In this document: piece by piece, positions 20,656-31,988 of the stretch
Position numbering within the stretch: the stretch's first letter is position 1
Layout of the letters: each line of letters starts with the position of its first letter
Origin: JBBILU01 sp037444775
Lineage (GTDB): Bacteria > Patescibacteriota > Gracilibacteria > BD1-5 > UBA6164
Direction of reading: 5' to 3'
DNA: 64,000 nucleotides
NCBI GenBank assembly: GCA_037444775.1
Contig: JBBILU010000005.1
Location: 79,540-143,539, forward strand
Notes under the pieces: generated by a model
What the model was told of the DNA's origin: nothing
The model's database searches: none
What the model saw: the letters and a program-made list of their open reading frames with translations, nothing else
Translations under genes and position numbers: made by a program

Positions 20656-23600
20656 ATGTTCAAAAAATTTGCAAAGTTTTTTATACAAAATCCTAAATTA
20701 ACAATAGTTATAATTATAGTAACTTTGCTTTCGTGAATAGGAAGCTATATAATTATTCCAAAACAATATAATCCTACTATTGTAGTTCCTGCTTTTCAAG
20801 TTTTGGTTGAGGCTAAATGATTAAATAGTGATGAATCAAAAAGGTTTATTACTGATGAGCTTGAAAATAAAATTATGGAACTTGAAGAAGTAGATGAAGT
20901 TTATTGAAATAGTCAGGAAAATTATTCTTCTGTTATGGTAAAGTTCCAAGTTGGAACTGACAAAGAAAAAGCAAAAATTAGGTTATTGCAAAAACTTTCA
21001 GAAAATCTTGATTTAAAACCAATTTGAGCTTCAACTCCGATTGTGAAAGCAATAGATCCAGATGAACTACCTCAAATAGTTTATGCTATAAATAAACAAA
21101 AAACAAGTTCTTGAAGTTTTGAAGATTCTTGAATTTATCTTAGACAAACAGCAAATTTAATAAAGTCTAAACTAAAAACATTAGAAAATGTTACAACTTT
21201 TGAAATAATTTGATGATTAAAAAAAGATTTGATTATTGAATTAGATTTGAAAAAGTTAGAAGAATTATCTATAGACATAAATCAAGTTTATTCAGTTATA
21301 AAAGCAAATAATATAGATTCTCCAGTTTGAAATCTAAATATTTCAGGAGAAAAATCTATAGTTTCTGTTTCTTGAAACTTAGACTCTATAGAAAAGCTGA
21401 AAAAACTTATAATAGCAAAAAATGAAGAAAGCATTATAACTTTATGAGATTTAGCAAATATTAGATTTGGAACAAAAAAAATCACATCTTTTTCAAGCTA
21501 TAGTGATAAAACTTGAAATTACGATACAGTATTTTTGTGAATTGGGAAAAAGGTTGGAACAAATGCGGTTTTTGTAACAGAAGATATTAGTAAAAAAATA
21601 GAGGAAATAAAAAAAGAATTACCAAAAGATATAATTATAAAAGAGATATCTAATGAATGAGCAAAAGCAAAAGAAGCAACAGGACATCTAATAAAAGATT
21701 TAATTGAATCTATAATTATAGTTGTTGTAATTCTTGTGATGTTTTTAGGTTTCAGAAATGCTATAAATACAGCTACAAGTATCCCATTAATTTTGTCTTT
21801 AGTTTTTCTTTTTGCATTTATTGCTTGAGAAAATATTAATAGAATAACTCTTTTTGCTTTAATTCTTGTTATTTGAATGTTGGTTGATGATTCCATAGTC
21901 GTTGTTGAAAATATAGATAGACACTTGGAAGAGAGGTTGTCTACTGGTAAAACAAAACTAGAAGCTATTTTAACAGCAGTTTGAGAAGTTTGAACTGGTG
22001 TTGTCTTGTCTACTGTGACTAAGGTTTTGTCTTTTGGAGCAATGTTTTCTGTTACATGAATGATGTGAGAATATATGTGACCAATTCCAAAATTCTGAAT
22101 TATTGCTTTGCTTTTGTCTATAATAGTTGCTTTTTCAATAAACCCATTTGTTAGCTTTTTTATGGCAAAAGATTTAACAGAAGAAGACAAAAGTAGACAT
22201 TTGTCTAGTCAAACTAAAAAGAATTCTAGATTTGATATAAGAATTATTTATGTGAAGATTATGTGAAGCATTATTAATTCTAGTGAAAAGTCTAAAAAAT
22301 ATAGGAAGCTTTTTAAAGTTACTTTTTGGATTTCGTTAGTTTTAATAATTATTTTACCAATATATTTTGGTATTTTCAAAGCAAGAATGTTACCAAAATC
22401 AAATCAAAATCAAGTTTATGTTTGGATTGATTGAATTAGATGAGATTCTGCTTCTAAAATGCTAAATATTGAAAAAGATTTAAAAAATTTTTTACTAAAC
22501 AATAAAGATTTAAAAAAAGACTTAAATATAGTCGAATCTGTTTCTAGTTCTATTTGAGATCCTTTATCTTCTGATTTTGCAAATTTGTTTAGATGATGAA
22601 GTGAAAGAAAAAATGAATTCCAAATTTCATCAAGAATTAATTTAATTCCTAAGGAAGAACATAAAGATAGAATAAAATCAGAAGTTTTTACATATGAAAT
22701 TAGACCTCTTTTAATTTCATATTTAAAAGAAAAATATCCTGATATAAAAATTAGATTACTTGAAGATCCCCCAGGTCCTCCAGTTAGAGCAACTTTACTT
22801 TTAAAAATTAAGTCAGAATCTACTGATGAGAACTTAAATAATTTTACAAACAAAGTTTATAATGAACTAGGAAATATTTCAAAAAAAGAAAAAGTTGTTG
22901 ATTTATGAAATTCATATTCTTCCACTTATAGAAAATTTGATATAAAAATTAATTCTGATGATTTATTAAAAGCTTGATTAAATCTTGAACAAGTTGTGAA
23001 TTCTCTTTGAATTGCTGTTAATTCTATGTCTATTTCTACATATAAAGACAAAAATAGTTTAGAAGCAACCAATTTGGTTTTGTGAATAAAAACAAAAGAA
23101 GAAAAAGAAATTTTGGATAGAACCAATTTTATAAATTCTTTATGACAAAAAATTCCACTTTCTACTTTTGCAAGTATAGAATATTCTTTTGTGGATTCTG
23201 AAATTAATACAGACAAAAGGCAAAAAACAAATTATATTTATGCTGAAATGTGAGATAATTCTGTAATTTATCCAATTATAAAAATGTACTCTTTGTTTGG
23301 GAAATCAGATTTTCTAAACTGAGAATATAAAAGAGACTGATTTTCTTTTTATAGTATAGATTTTATTTGACTAAAAGATTGAAAAAAATACTCTATAGAA
23401 TGGGATTGAGAATGGAAATTAACAATGGATACTTTTAGAGATTTAGGAACTGCTATGATTTTAGCAATTTTAGCAATTTATTTTTTAATAGTTTGACAAT
23501 TTAGAAGTTTCAAAGTTGCTTGAATTATTATGCTTCCTTTTTTACTTTGATTTTTTGGAATTTTTCCAGGTTTTTCGTTATTATACATATTTAAGAATGA

Positions 23601-23925
23601 GTATTTTAATGCAACTTGAATGATTTGAATTATAAGTCTTGCATGAATTGTTGTTTGAAATGCTATACTTTTACTTGATTATGTGAATATTTTAAAACAA
23701 AGATGATGGACAATTGAAAAAGCTTTAATAGAAGCAGCCTATATTAGATTTATGCCAATTATGTTAACTTCTCTTTCTGCAATATTTTGAGCAATCAAAA
23801 TTACAGGTGATCCAGTTTGGTCTTGACTTGCACGGAGTATAGTTTGTGGATTATCAGCTTCTGCTATTTTGACACTTATTATAATACCAATTTTTTATTA
23901 TGATAGTCAAAGAAAAAATTGGTAA
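20656..23925 (+). CDS. RND-family efflux transporter
   Basis: 1089 residues, inner-membrane proton-driven pump. Topology is typical: helix 1 (LTIVIIIVTLLSGIGSYIIIP), porter domain, helices 2-6, helix 7 near residue 560, second porter domain, helices 8-12. Helix 4 carries the proton-relay motif GMLVDDSIVVVENIDRH with paired Asp. Other family motifs are NPTIVVPAFQV near the start and PIMLTSLSAIFGAIKITGDP near the end. A CGG codon at residue 1060 (GLA-x-SIVCG) sits where the family often has a hydrophobic or Trp residue. It follows the adaptor by 136 bp. Substrate unknown. Confidence 0.93.
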
Positions 23926-23935
23926 TAAATGTAAC

Positions 23936-23971
23936 CCAAAAAAGGAATGGATTTATCCATTCCTTTTTTGG
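23936..23971. terminator. Bidirectional terminator between RND gene and pnp
   Basis: CCAAAAAAGGAATGG and CCATTCCTTTTTTGG pair around ATTTAT. It serves the RND operon on the plus strand and pnp on the minus strand. Confidence 0.85.
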
Positions 23972-23986
23972 AATTTTTTTTAAATT

Positions 23987-26167
23987 CTAAATTTTTACTT
24001 CTTCTTTTTTTACTTCAGGAATAAAAACTCTCTTCATTTCAATTCTTCATTTTACTTTATCTATTTTGAGAATTTCAAATTCAACAGAATCTCAAACTTT
24101 CACAACATCTTCAACCTTCAAAACTCTTTTGTCAGATAATTTAGAAATATGAATCATTCAAGACTTACCTTTGAAATCAACAATTGCTCAAGTTCAATCT
24201 ATAATTTTTGCAACTATTCCAAATCATTTATATCCTTCTTCTGGTTCCCAAATAGATTCTTTTATTTCATCAATTACTTTATTTCATCATTCTTGTGTTT
24301 TTGCTGTAATTGTAGTTAATCAATCATCTGCTATAGAAATTTTTACTTCATAGTCTTTTTCCATTCTTTGAACATTTTCTCATCATTTTCCTATTAATCA
24401 TCTAATTTTATCAATAGGAACTGAAACAGTCATTATTAATGGAGCATAAGGAGAAAGATTTTCAGAAACTTTTGGAACAATTTCTAACATTTTTGAAAGA
24501 ATATGATTATTTGCTTCTCTTGCTTGTTTAAAAGCTTTTTCAAAAACTTCCATTTTTAATCATTTAATTTTTACATCAAGTTGCATTGCTGTAATTCAAT
24601 TTTTTGTCATTGCTACTTTGAAATCCATATCTCAAAGAAAATCTTCTTGTGCTTGAATATCACTCAAGATTTTATAATTTCAAGTTTCTTCATCATAAAT
24701 CATTCACATAGCAACTCAAGAAACAGGGGATTTTATAGGAACTCAAGCATTCATTAAACTCATTGTAGAACCACAAACTGAAGCCATTGAACTTGATCAA
24801 TTACAAGTTGTAATTTCAGAAACTACTCTCACCATATATGGAAATTCACTTTCAGCTGGAATAACTGCTTCCAAAGCTCTTTCTGCTAATTTTCCATGTC
24901 CAATTTCTCTTCTTCAAACTCATTTAAGCATTCTAACTTCTCAAACTGAATAAGGAGGGAAATTATAATGATGAATATATCTTTTTGTAGATTCTTCAAA
25001 CATATCATCAATTATTTGAACATCATCAGGTCAACCTAAAGTTGTGATTGTAAGAGCTTGAGTCATTCATCTTTGAAAAAGTGCAGAACCGTGAGTTCTT
25101 GGTAAAATTGAAGCTTCTCAAACTATTTCTCTAACTTCATTTAATTTTCTCGAGTCTAATCTTTTTTCTTTTTCCAAAATATTTTTTCTCATGACTTCTT
25201 TTACTCTTTTATAAACCAAAGTTCCAACAAAAGAAAAATCAGTTTCTTCTGTTAGTTCTAAAGTTTCTTGTAAAAAAGTTTTTGACTGCTCATCTAGTTT
25301 ATTAAGTTCAGATTGAAACTCTTTTTTTCATTTATCATAAAGACATTCTAGTTTTTCTTCAGTTAAAAATTCTTTTAATTTGTAATAAAGAGTTTCATCT
25401 GGATTATTAAAGAATAATTTTACTTCAGGAATATGAAATAATTTTTTATATTCTTCTAAAAAATCTTCTTGTGCTTCGCAAAGTTTTTTTATAACATCAT
25501 GAGCATAAGAAAGAGTTTTTAACATATCTTCTTCACTAACTTCTTTTGCTCAAGCTTCAACCATAGTTATAGCATCAATTGTCCCTGCTACAACAATATT
25601 TAGTTTAGAATTTATTTCATCATCAGTTGTAGGTTCAAAAATAAAAGTTCAATCATTTTGTAGAGAGATTCTTGCTCAAGAAACGGCAGATTCAATAGGA
25701 GCTCAAGCTAAAAGTAAAGCTAAACTTGCTCAAGAAATTCATCTATGTCCCATATCAAGTTTTGAATCACTTGAAAAAACTGTAGCTATAATTTGAACAT
25801 CATTTACTAATCATTTTGGAAACATTGGTCTAATTGGTCTGTCAATCAATCTAGAAGTTAAAGTTGCAGAATCACTTGGTTTTCATTCTCTTTTTTGAAA
25901 TCTATTTCATCAAACTTTTCAAGTTGCATAAAATTTTTCAACATAATCAACAACTAGAGGAAAAAAGTCAGCTTTTTCATTAACAGCTTCTTCTTTAATT
26001 CAAGCAGTTACAAACAAAACATTTCAAGATTCATCACTAAGACTAACAGATCAATTTATAAGTAAACCTAATTTCCCAGTTTCAAGAGTAATATTTTTAC
26101 CAAAAATATTATAAGTCTTTTTAAATGGACTTATATTTGGAGCATTTTTATCAGATAATCCGTACAT
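23987..26167 (-). CDS. pnp: Polyribonucleotide nucleotidyltransferase (PNPase)
   Basis: 726 residues, a 3'-5' phosphorolytic exoribonuclease that degrades mRNA. Order: first RNase PH domain (GKLGLLINGSVSLSDESGNVL, LIDRPIRPMFP), helical linker, second RNase PH domain (SILPRTHGSALFQRGMTQAL, then LTGD-type region GDMDFKVAMTKNGITAMQLD), KH domain (IRGLIGKGGENVQRM, GxxG partly coded by TGA) and S1 domain (GIVAKIIDGTGAIVDFKGKSGMIHISKLSD). Length is typical. Divergent from the small basic protein gene at 26362. Confidence 0.97.
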
Positions 26168-26264
26168 AAAAAATAATAAAAAAATAAAAATATGGTATCA
26201 ATTTAGACTTTTGAATTATATAAAAAAGTCTAAAAAATACAAAATTTAATTTAAATCTTGCTTA

Positions 26265-26286
26265 ATTTTAACTATTTTTTCTACAA
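26265..26286 (+). promoter_or_regulatory. Recurring upstream motif, copy 1
   Basis: ATTTTAACTATTTTTTCTAC, shared with 40701, 54757 and (minus) 50811-50834. It ends 17 bp before the predicted -35 box at 26303. Confidence 0.55.
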
Positions 26287-26302
26287 TAAAAAAAGTTTTT
26301 TC

Positions 26303-26330
26303 TTGAAATTTCAAAAAAAGTTTTTATAAT
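26303..26330 (+). promoter_or_regulatory. Promoter of the small basic protein / rsmE cluster
   Basis: TTGAAA (26303-26308) and TATAAT (26325-26330), spacer 16 bp, followed by the ATG at 26362. Confidence 0.6.
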
Positions 26331-26361
26331 TCCATCCGACTTTATTTATTAATTTACCAAA

Positions 26362-26700
26362 ATGGCAAACAGTCACGGACTTACATCGAGGATTGTAAAA
26401 AAACAAGCTGCTTCTAGAAAACAAGCAAAAAATAAAAAAGCTGCATTTCAAGTTTATATTTGAAATGAAAATCCTCAATCAAGAAAAAATACAAGTTATA
26501 AATCAAGGACTCATTATTTTGAAAACAAAAAAAGTTTTCCGAAGAAAAAGCTTGAAACTAAAAATGTTCAAAGCTTAATTGAACAAGGAATATTAGATGA
26601 AAGAGGTTTTTTTGTAAAATGAAAGAAAAAGAATTTTATAACTCAGTCTATGGTTGATAAAAATGGTTTAGATTTTTACTGAATGCCTAGAGCAGCTTAA
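26362..26700 (+). CDS. Small basic protein, unknown
   Basis: 112 residues, strongly basic (many Lys, Arg, Asn, Gln), no membrane segment. Starts MANSHGLTSRIVKKQAASRK and ends FYGMPRAA. The composition suggests binding to RNA or the ribosome, and the neighbours downstream (rsmE, era) act on ribosomes, but no family motif is visible. It has its own promoter with the recurring upstream motif and is followed after 2 bp by rsmE. Confidence 0.75.
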
Positions 26701-26702
26701 TT

Positions 26703-27425
26703 ATGCAAAGATTTTATATAAAAAATTTTTTGAAAGAAGATAATTTTATCTTAAAAGAAAAAGGGAATTACAATTCCCTTTTTTATCAGTTATTGAAAGT
26801 TCTTAGAGTAAAAGTTTGACAAAAAGTTGTATTTTTTGATTGAAAAAATTTAATAGATTATATTTATGAAATAGAAAGCATAGATAAAAAAGAAATATTT
26901 TTTAGATTTCTATATGAAGAAATTAAAAAATATTCTAATAATTTTAAAATAAATTTATATAATGCATTGCCAAATAAATTAGAAAAGATAGAGTTTATTT
27001 TGCAAAAATGAGTTGAAGTTTGAATTTCCAATTTTATATTTTTTTCTTCAGAAAGAAGCCAAAAACTTTTTATAAATGAAAATAGGATAAATAGGTTAGA
27101 AAAAATAATTATTGAAGCAGTTGAACAATCAGGTGAGAATATTATACCAAGTCTTACTTTTTTTGACTCTAGTGAAATTTTTTCTAAAGCAGATAAAAAT
27201 TTTCAAAATATTTTTTTTCATACAAAAGATAATAATTCTAAATTATTAAAACAATTAGAATTTATAGAAAATATAAATTTATTTGTTTGACCGGAGTGAG
27301 GTTTTTCAGACAAAGAAATTTATGTATTTGAAAAAAATAGTTTTGAAAAAGTTTATTTATGAGAGCATATTCTTAGAACGGAAACTGTTTGAATAGTTAC
27401 AACTTTTTTTATAAATAACTTATAA
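26703..27425 (+). CDS. rsmE: 16S rRNA (uracil-1498-N3)-methyltransferase RsmE
   Basis: 240 residues, SPOUT-class enzyme that methylates U1498 of 16S rRNA with S-adenosylmethionine. The N-terminal PUA-like domain (MQRFYIKNF..., LLKVLRVKVGQKVVFFDG) is followed by the knotted domain: LQKGVEVGISNFIFFSSERSQ, VEQSGENIIPSL, LFVGPEGGFSDKE (SAM-binding loop, two TGA glycines) and LGEHILRTETVGIVTTF. All family signatures are present. It starts 2 bp after the basic protein gene, so they are co-transcribed. Confidence 0.95.
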
Positions 27426-27449
27426 AAAATATTATATAATAATATAAAA

Positions 27450-28082
27450 ATGCAGTTAAATAAAGAATTACTGAAAAAGTTTGAATGAAAAAACTCAAAT
27501 TTACTTTTTGTTACAAAATACTGGAATAAAGAAGAAACTGAGAACTTGCTTTGACAATTTAGTGAAGAAGAATTTGAAATTCTAGTTTGAATTTGAGATA
27601 ATAGATTAAAAAATCTTGAAGAAAAAAGCTTTGATAAAGAAATGTGTCATTTTATAGGAAATCTTCAAACAAAAGAAATAAAACATATTATAAATTATTG
27701 CAGAATAATTCATTCTATTGATAATGTTAAACAAATAAAAAAAATAGAAGAAATTTGTCAAAAGTCTTGAAATTGGGTTCAAGTTTTTATTCAGATTAAT
27801 TTGGATCCAAATAAACATTGATGAATAAAAGTTGAACAAATTCCCGAGTTTATAGCTCTAATTGACAAAACAGAAAATATTAGTTTAGTTTGATTTTCAG
27901 CAATTGGTAAATCAGAATTTAGCAAAGAAGAAAAAGAAAAAGAATTTGATTTACTTATTTCTTTGAGAAATAAATTTATTCCAAATGGATTAATCTCAGC
28001 TTGAACTTCGGTTGATTATGAAATTGCTTTAGAAAAATGAATTGATATTATTAGAATTTGAGAAGCTTTAGTTAATAATTAA
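27450..28082 (+). CDS. Pyridoxal-phosphate homeostasis protein YggS/PLPBP family
   Basis: 210 residues. A single-domain TIM-barrel PLP carrier that buffers pyridoxal phosphate. The lysine that binds PLP is in LLFVTKYW near residue 23; family features HFIGNLQTKEIK, IHSIDNV, VFIQINLDPNKHGG and the C-terminal DIIRIGEAL are all present. GIGDNRLKN replaces the usual GENYVQE. Slightly shorter than average (about 225). It sits between rsmE and era, spaced by 24 and 6 bp. Confidence 0.92.
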
Positions 28083-28088
28083 TAAAAA

Positions 28089-28988
28089 ATGCAAGAATTA
28101 AATTTAGAAGATATTTTAAAAAATACAAAAGACTTTAATGAAAATAAAAAAGTCTGATATGTGGCAATAGTTTGAAGACCAAATGTTGGAAAGTCAACTT
28201 TCATAAATACTTTGCTTTGAGAAAAAGTTTCTATAGTTTCAAAAATTCCTCAAACAACTAGAAAAAAGATTTTAGCTATCTATAACGATGAAGATTCTCA
28301 AATTATATTTTTTGATAATCCTTGAATTCATTATGAAAACAAACTTTTTAATATAGAAATTAATAAAGAAGCTGTCTCATCTTTTACTGATAGTGATTTA
28401 ATTTTGCACTTTATAGATTCTTCAAGAGAAACTTGAGAAGAAGAAAAATATATTGAATGACTTTTGAGTGAAGTTGATAAGCCAATTTTTAAGGTTTATA
28501 CAAAAATGGATTTAGAAAGTAAAATAAATTTTGAAGAAACAGATAAAACTTTTAAAATTTCTTCAAACAAAAATTTATGATTTGGAGAACTTATAAGATG
28601 AGTAAAAAGTATTTTACCAGTTTGACCTTGTATGTTTCCAGAAGATTTTTATACAAAACAAGATATTTATTTTAGAATTAGTGAAATTATCCGTGAAAAA
28701 GTTTTTTTAAATACAAAAGAAGAAATTCCTCACAGTATTTTTATTAGTGTAGAATCTGTTGATGATGAAGAAAAAATAATGAAAATTTCAGCCTATTTAA
28801 CAGCTGAAACAGATAGTCAGAAATATATTTTGATTTGAAAAGGCTGAGACTTAATTACAAAAATCTGAAAAGAAGCAAGAATTGAATTAGAAGAAATTTT
28901 CGCAAAAAAAATTTTTCTAGCTTTAAGGGTAAAAGTTAGAAAAAATTGGAGAAAAGATGAAAAATTAATAAAATCTATGTTTAGTTAA
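28089..28988 (+). CDS. era: Ribosome-assembly GTPase Era
   Basis: 299 residues, binds the 3' end of 16S rRNA during 30S maturation. GTPase motifs in order: G1 GRPNVGKST, G2 region PQTTR, G3 DNPGIH (usually DTPG), G4 YTKMDL (usually NKxD; Asn replaced by Thr). The C-terminal KH domain has SIFISVESVDDEE and ILIGKGGDLITKIGKEARIELEEIFAKKIFL. The changed G4 residue may alter nucleotide affinity. Last gene of the cluster. Confidence 0.95.
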
Positions 28989-28993
28989 ATTTT

Positions 28994-29020
28994 AAAAAGA
29001 TGTTTTTAGACATCTTTTTT
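28994..29020 (+). terminator. Terminator of era
   Basis: AAAAAGATGT, loop TTTTAG, ACATCTTTTTT immediately after the stop. Confidence 0.85.
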
Positions 29021-29022
29021 AA

Positions 29023-29260
29023 GAATTATTTTGTATGTGAGATATTATGTTTTTAAAAATTGATAAATTAAAACATTTTTGAGTAAGTTTATTTTTTGAT
29101 AAAAGCTATAGTAAAACTACTATTAATAATTATTTTTTCAACCTTTTGACTAATTTATTCTAGTTTTGGACTAATTTTTGTTTAAAAAAACTTAAAAATT
29201 TTTGTAAAAAATAGAAAAATATATTATGATTGGTTTATCTTAGTTATTAAAAAACTGTAT
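29023..29260. other. Intergenic region before the pilin-like array
   Basis: A 38-codon plus-strand frame at 29048-29164 reads MFLKIDKLKHFGVSLFFDK and then stops; a shifted frame continues as a hydrophobic segment (KLLLIIIFSTFGLIYSS). This looks like remains of a small membrane protein. No terminator or RNA is evident. Confidence 0.35.
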
Positions 29261-29698
29261 ATGATAAAAAAAATTATAATTGTTACAGCAATATTATCTA
29301 TCTCAATATTTTCTTTTGATAAAGCAGAAGCTGCTGAACAAGATTGTTCTGATGCGAATAAAACTTGAATTATAGCAGAATGATGTATAAATAAAACTAG
29401 TTTTATGATTGATACAAATATTTTGAGTCCTTGATGAAATACGAATATAGAAAAATGATCTGATATTTCTGAAACAAGTGATAACTTATTTGCAAAAATT
29501 ATAGAAAATCTTATGATAGCACTTTGAGTATTGGCTTTACTTGCTATGACAATTTGAGGATGATATATGATTTTTTATCGTTGAGCTGATGAATTATTGT
29601 CTAGATGAAAAACAATATTTATGTCTTGATTAACTGCTTTAGTTGTGGCTCTTAGTGCTTGATTTTTAGTGAAATTTGTAGCTTATCTTTTATATTAA
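29261..29698 (+). CDS. T4SS-pilin-like small membrane protein 1
   Basis: 145 residues: signal peptide (about 1-24, cleavage after AEA), a short Cys-containing outer region (QDCSDANKTG, EGCINK), then two membrane helices at about 80-105 and 118-143 joined by a short basic loop (YRGADELLSRGKT). This layout matches the VirB2/TrbC-like secretion pilin proteins that CPR genomes carry in tandem. First of four such genes in a row, all in the same direction with 1-15 bp gaps. Role inferred from architecture only. Confidence 0.7.
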
Positions 29699-29701
29699 AT
29701 T

Positions 29702-30061
29702 ATGAAAAAATTTATAAGAATATGTTTTTACTTAATAATTGCTAATTTTAGCATTTTTATTGCAAATTCTGCTTGACCAGAAGTAAAATGTTCTTGATTA
29801 CCTTGATGTGATTCTGGATGATGAAATGATATTGTTGTAAAATCAGCTTCAATTCTTGTTTCTGAAATGATAAAATATACATCTGTTTTGGCAGTTATTG
29901 CATTTATGATGTCTTGAATATTTTATGTAATTTCAAATTGAGTTGAGGAAAAAGCAAAAAAAGCAAAAAATTGGATGATTTGGTCTTGAGTTTGAGTTCT
30001 TGTTTCTGTTTCAGCTTGGTTTATAATAAATATTATAAATAATATAAATTTAAATATATAA
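29702..30061 (+). CDS. T4SS-pilin-like small membrane protein 2
   Basis: 119 residues: signal peptide ending ANSA, a Gly-rich stretch with two Cys (KCSGLPGCDSGGGN, most Gly TGA-coded), then two helices (VLAVIAFMMSGIFYVIS and IWSGVGVLVSVSAWFIINII) joined by the basic loop EEKAKKAKNW. Same layout as its neighbours, with pairwise similarity mainly in the loop and second helix. Starts 3 bp after the first gene. Confidence 0.7.
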
Positions 30062-30062
30062 T

Positions 30063-30422
30063 ATGAAAAAAAATATTTTTTTACTTGTTGCACTTATCAG
30101 TTTGATGTTTCCTGAAGCTTTTGCGAGTATAAAAGACGATATTATTCCTAATGCTCCAAGTATTTATAACTGAACTAATGTTTCGGAAGATTTATCATTA
30201 CTTGATAAACTTTTTGTATTTGTAAAAGATTCTATTTTTGGTCTTTTGGTTATTGTTTCTATTTGAATGTTTTTGTATGTTTGATTTAAATTATTGACAG
30301 CTAGATGAAATCCAGAAGAATTTAAAAAAGCTATGAACTCATTTTTGTATATTGTTATATGAATTTTTATAACATCTTTAGCTTTAGCAATAGTAAAACT
30401 TATTGCTTGAATTACTCTTTAA
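30063..30422 (+). CDS. T4SS-pilin-like small membrane protein 3
   Basis: 119 residues: signal peptide ending AFAS, a short outer segment without Cys, helix 1 (IFGLLVIVSIGMFLYVGFKLL), loop with TARGNPEEFKKAMNS, helix 2 (LYIVIGIFITSLALAIVKLI). The ARGNPEEFKKA loop is closest to the secretion-pilin family pattern. Starts 1 bp after the previous stop. Confidence 0.72.
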
Positions 30423-30437
30423 AAAAATATTTTTAAT

Positions 30438-30830
30438 ATGAAAAAACTTATAATTACATTTTTAGTTTTTATTTTTTCTTTTTCTTTCGGATTTGCTGCA
30501 AATTGTAGTTATAACTGATCATGAAGTATTGTTTGAGCTTTGGATTCTTGTTTATCTTGAACTGACTTAGTTGATAAAACAGATGCAAATGTTTCTGGAT
30601 GATTTAAAACTTCTATTTTGGATTGGAATAAAAAAATAGCTTGATTTCTAGCCATTTGAGCTGTTTTTGCCATCGTTTATTGAGCAATTCATTTACAACT
30701 TAGTTTTTGAGCTGATGAAAAAATAAAAAAAGCAAAAGATATGATTAAATGGTGACTTATTTGATTTTTATGAATTATTTCTGCAGGTTTCTTGATTACA
30801 CTTGTTGTAAATATTATGTATTCTTTATAA
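30438..30830 (+). CDS. T4SS-pilin-like small membrane protein 4
   Basis: 130 residues: signal peptide ending GFA-AN, two Cys (NCSYNG, DSCLSG), helix 1 (AGFLAIGAVFAIVYGAIHL), basic loop DEKIKKAKDMIKW, helix 2 (GLIGFLGIISAGFLITLVV). Most similar to protein 2 in the loop. It is followed 7 bp later by the anchored protease gene, so the five genes may form one operon. Confidence 0.7.
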
Positions 30831-30837
30831 TAAAAAA

Positions 30838-31761
30838 ATGAAAAATATATTAACTTTTATAATATTAACTATTTTATTTTCGTCTATTTTCTTTGTTTCT
30901 GAAGTTTTTTTAGGCTCCAAAAAAGAAGTTGAAATAGATGAAAGTTTATTTAGTAGTTATGATGAAAGTAATATTTCAAAGAAAGAAAAATATTTAAATT
31001 TAACAGAAATAATAGAAAAAACTAAAGAAGGAGAAATTCAGAAAAAAGAAGAAAAACTATTTGATAAAATAGAACAAGAAAATAAAAAAAGTGAAGAAAA
31101 TATAGAAAATTTGGAAGAAGATAAAATAAAAATAAAATATATTCCAGTTTATTTTTATAAAAATTTTTTATCCGAAACTAGAGATATCAATAGTATTTTG
31201 AGAGATTCTATTATTTCTTTTGCTATTTCTCATATAAAAATAGAATTATACAAAGATAGAAACGATGTTAGATGAAGGATGAAAGATATGAGCATAAAAA
31301 TGTTTTCACCTCAAACATTAGAAAGAGATGAATTTATTGCTGTGTTTATTCATGAATTATGACATTATTTTGACCTTTATTTTTTACTTGAAGATTCTTT
31401 TATGAATGATACAAGTAATAAATTTTATGAAATATCTTGGAATAGTACAAAAGTTATGAAACAAAGTGCAAAGCCTAATGATTTTGTTTCTTGATATTCT
31501 ATGACAAATAAATATGAAGACTTTGCTGAAAGTTTTACATACTATGTTTTGCATAACAAAGATTTCGCAGAAAAAGCTAAAAAAAGTAATATTTTGATGA
31601 AAAAATATGTTTTTTTCAAACATTATGTTTTTAGAAAGTGAGAATTTGAACAAATTGATTTTAATGAACCAAATAAAGAAATTCTCGATTATTATCGGGA
31701 TATAACCAAAATAGATTTTTCTTATGAAAAACTTTTGCAATATATCAAAAAAAGTGTATAG
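30838..31761 (+). CDS. Membrane-anchored HExxH zinc metalloprotease-like protein
   Basis: 307 residues. One N-terminal membrane helix (about 5-24), then a Lys/Glu-rich coiled-coil stalk (about 45-95), then a catalytic domain outside the membrane. The zinc motif FIHELGHYFDLYF has His172, Glu173 and His176 (Gly175 is TGA); a downstream YEDFAESFTYYVL near residues 226-238 gives a likely third ligand Glu231, as in gluzincins. It directly follows the pilin-like array and may process or remodel it or the wall; that is inference. A rare CGG codon is at residue 287. Confidence 0.78.
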
Positions 31762-31988
31762 TTATTAGGATTTTTTTTAAAATTCATGTTTTTGAATCAA
31801 AAATTCATATTAAATTGAGGAAAACTATATTTTTCATTTTGTAAGTTCTTCGATTAAAAATCACACATTATAAGATTTAATAAGTTATTAAGTAAAACTT
31901 TTTAACTTGATATTTTTTTTGCTTTTAGCAAAAAGCTTTTTTAATGATTTATTCATATTTTATAATTTAATTTTTAACAAAATAAAAA
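31762..31988. other. Intergenic region before RNase J
   Basis: No gene seen. A small hairpin (TTTTGC, TTTTA, GCAAAA, then AGCTTTTTT, near 31916-31947) could end the upstream operon, and TATAAT at 31961-31966 is a likely -10 box for the RNase J gene. Confidence 0.5.

Noticed and set aside
21519..22190. A 223-codon standard-code open frame on the minus strand, and others at 22416-22853 and 22926-23216
   Set aside because: They are antisense to the RND transporter gene and lack conserved content.
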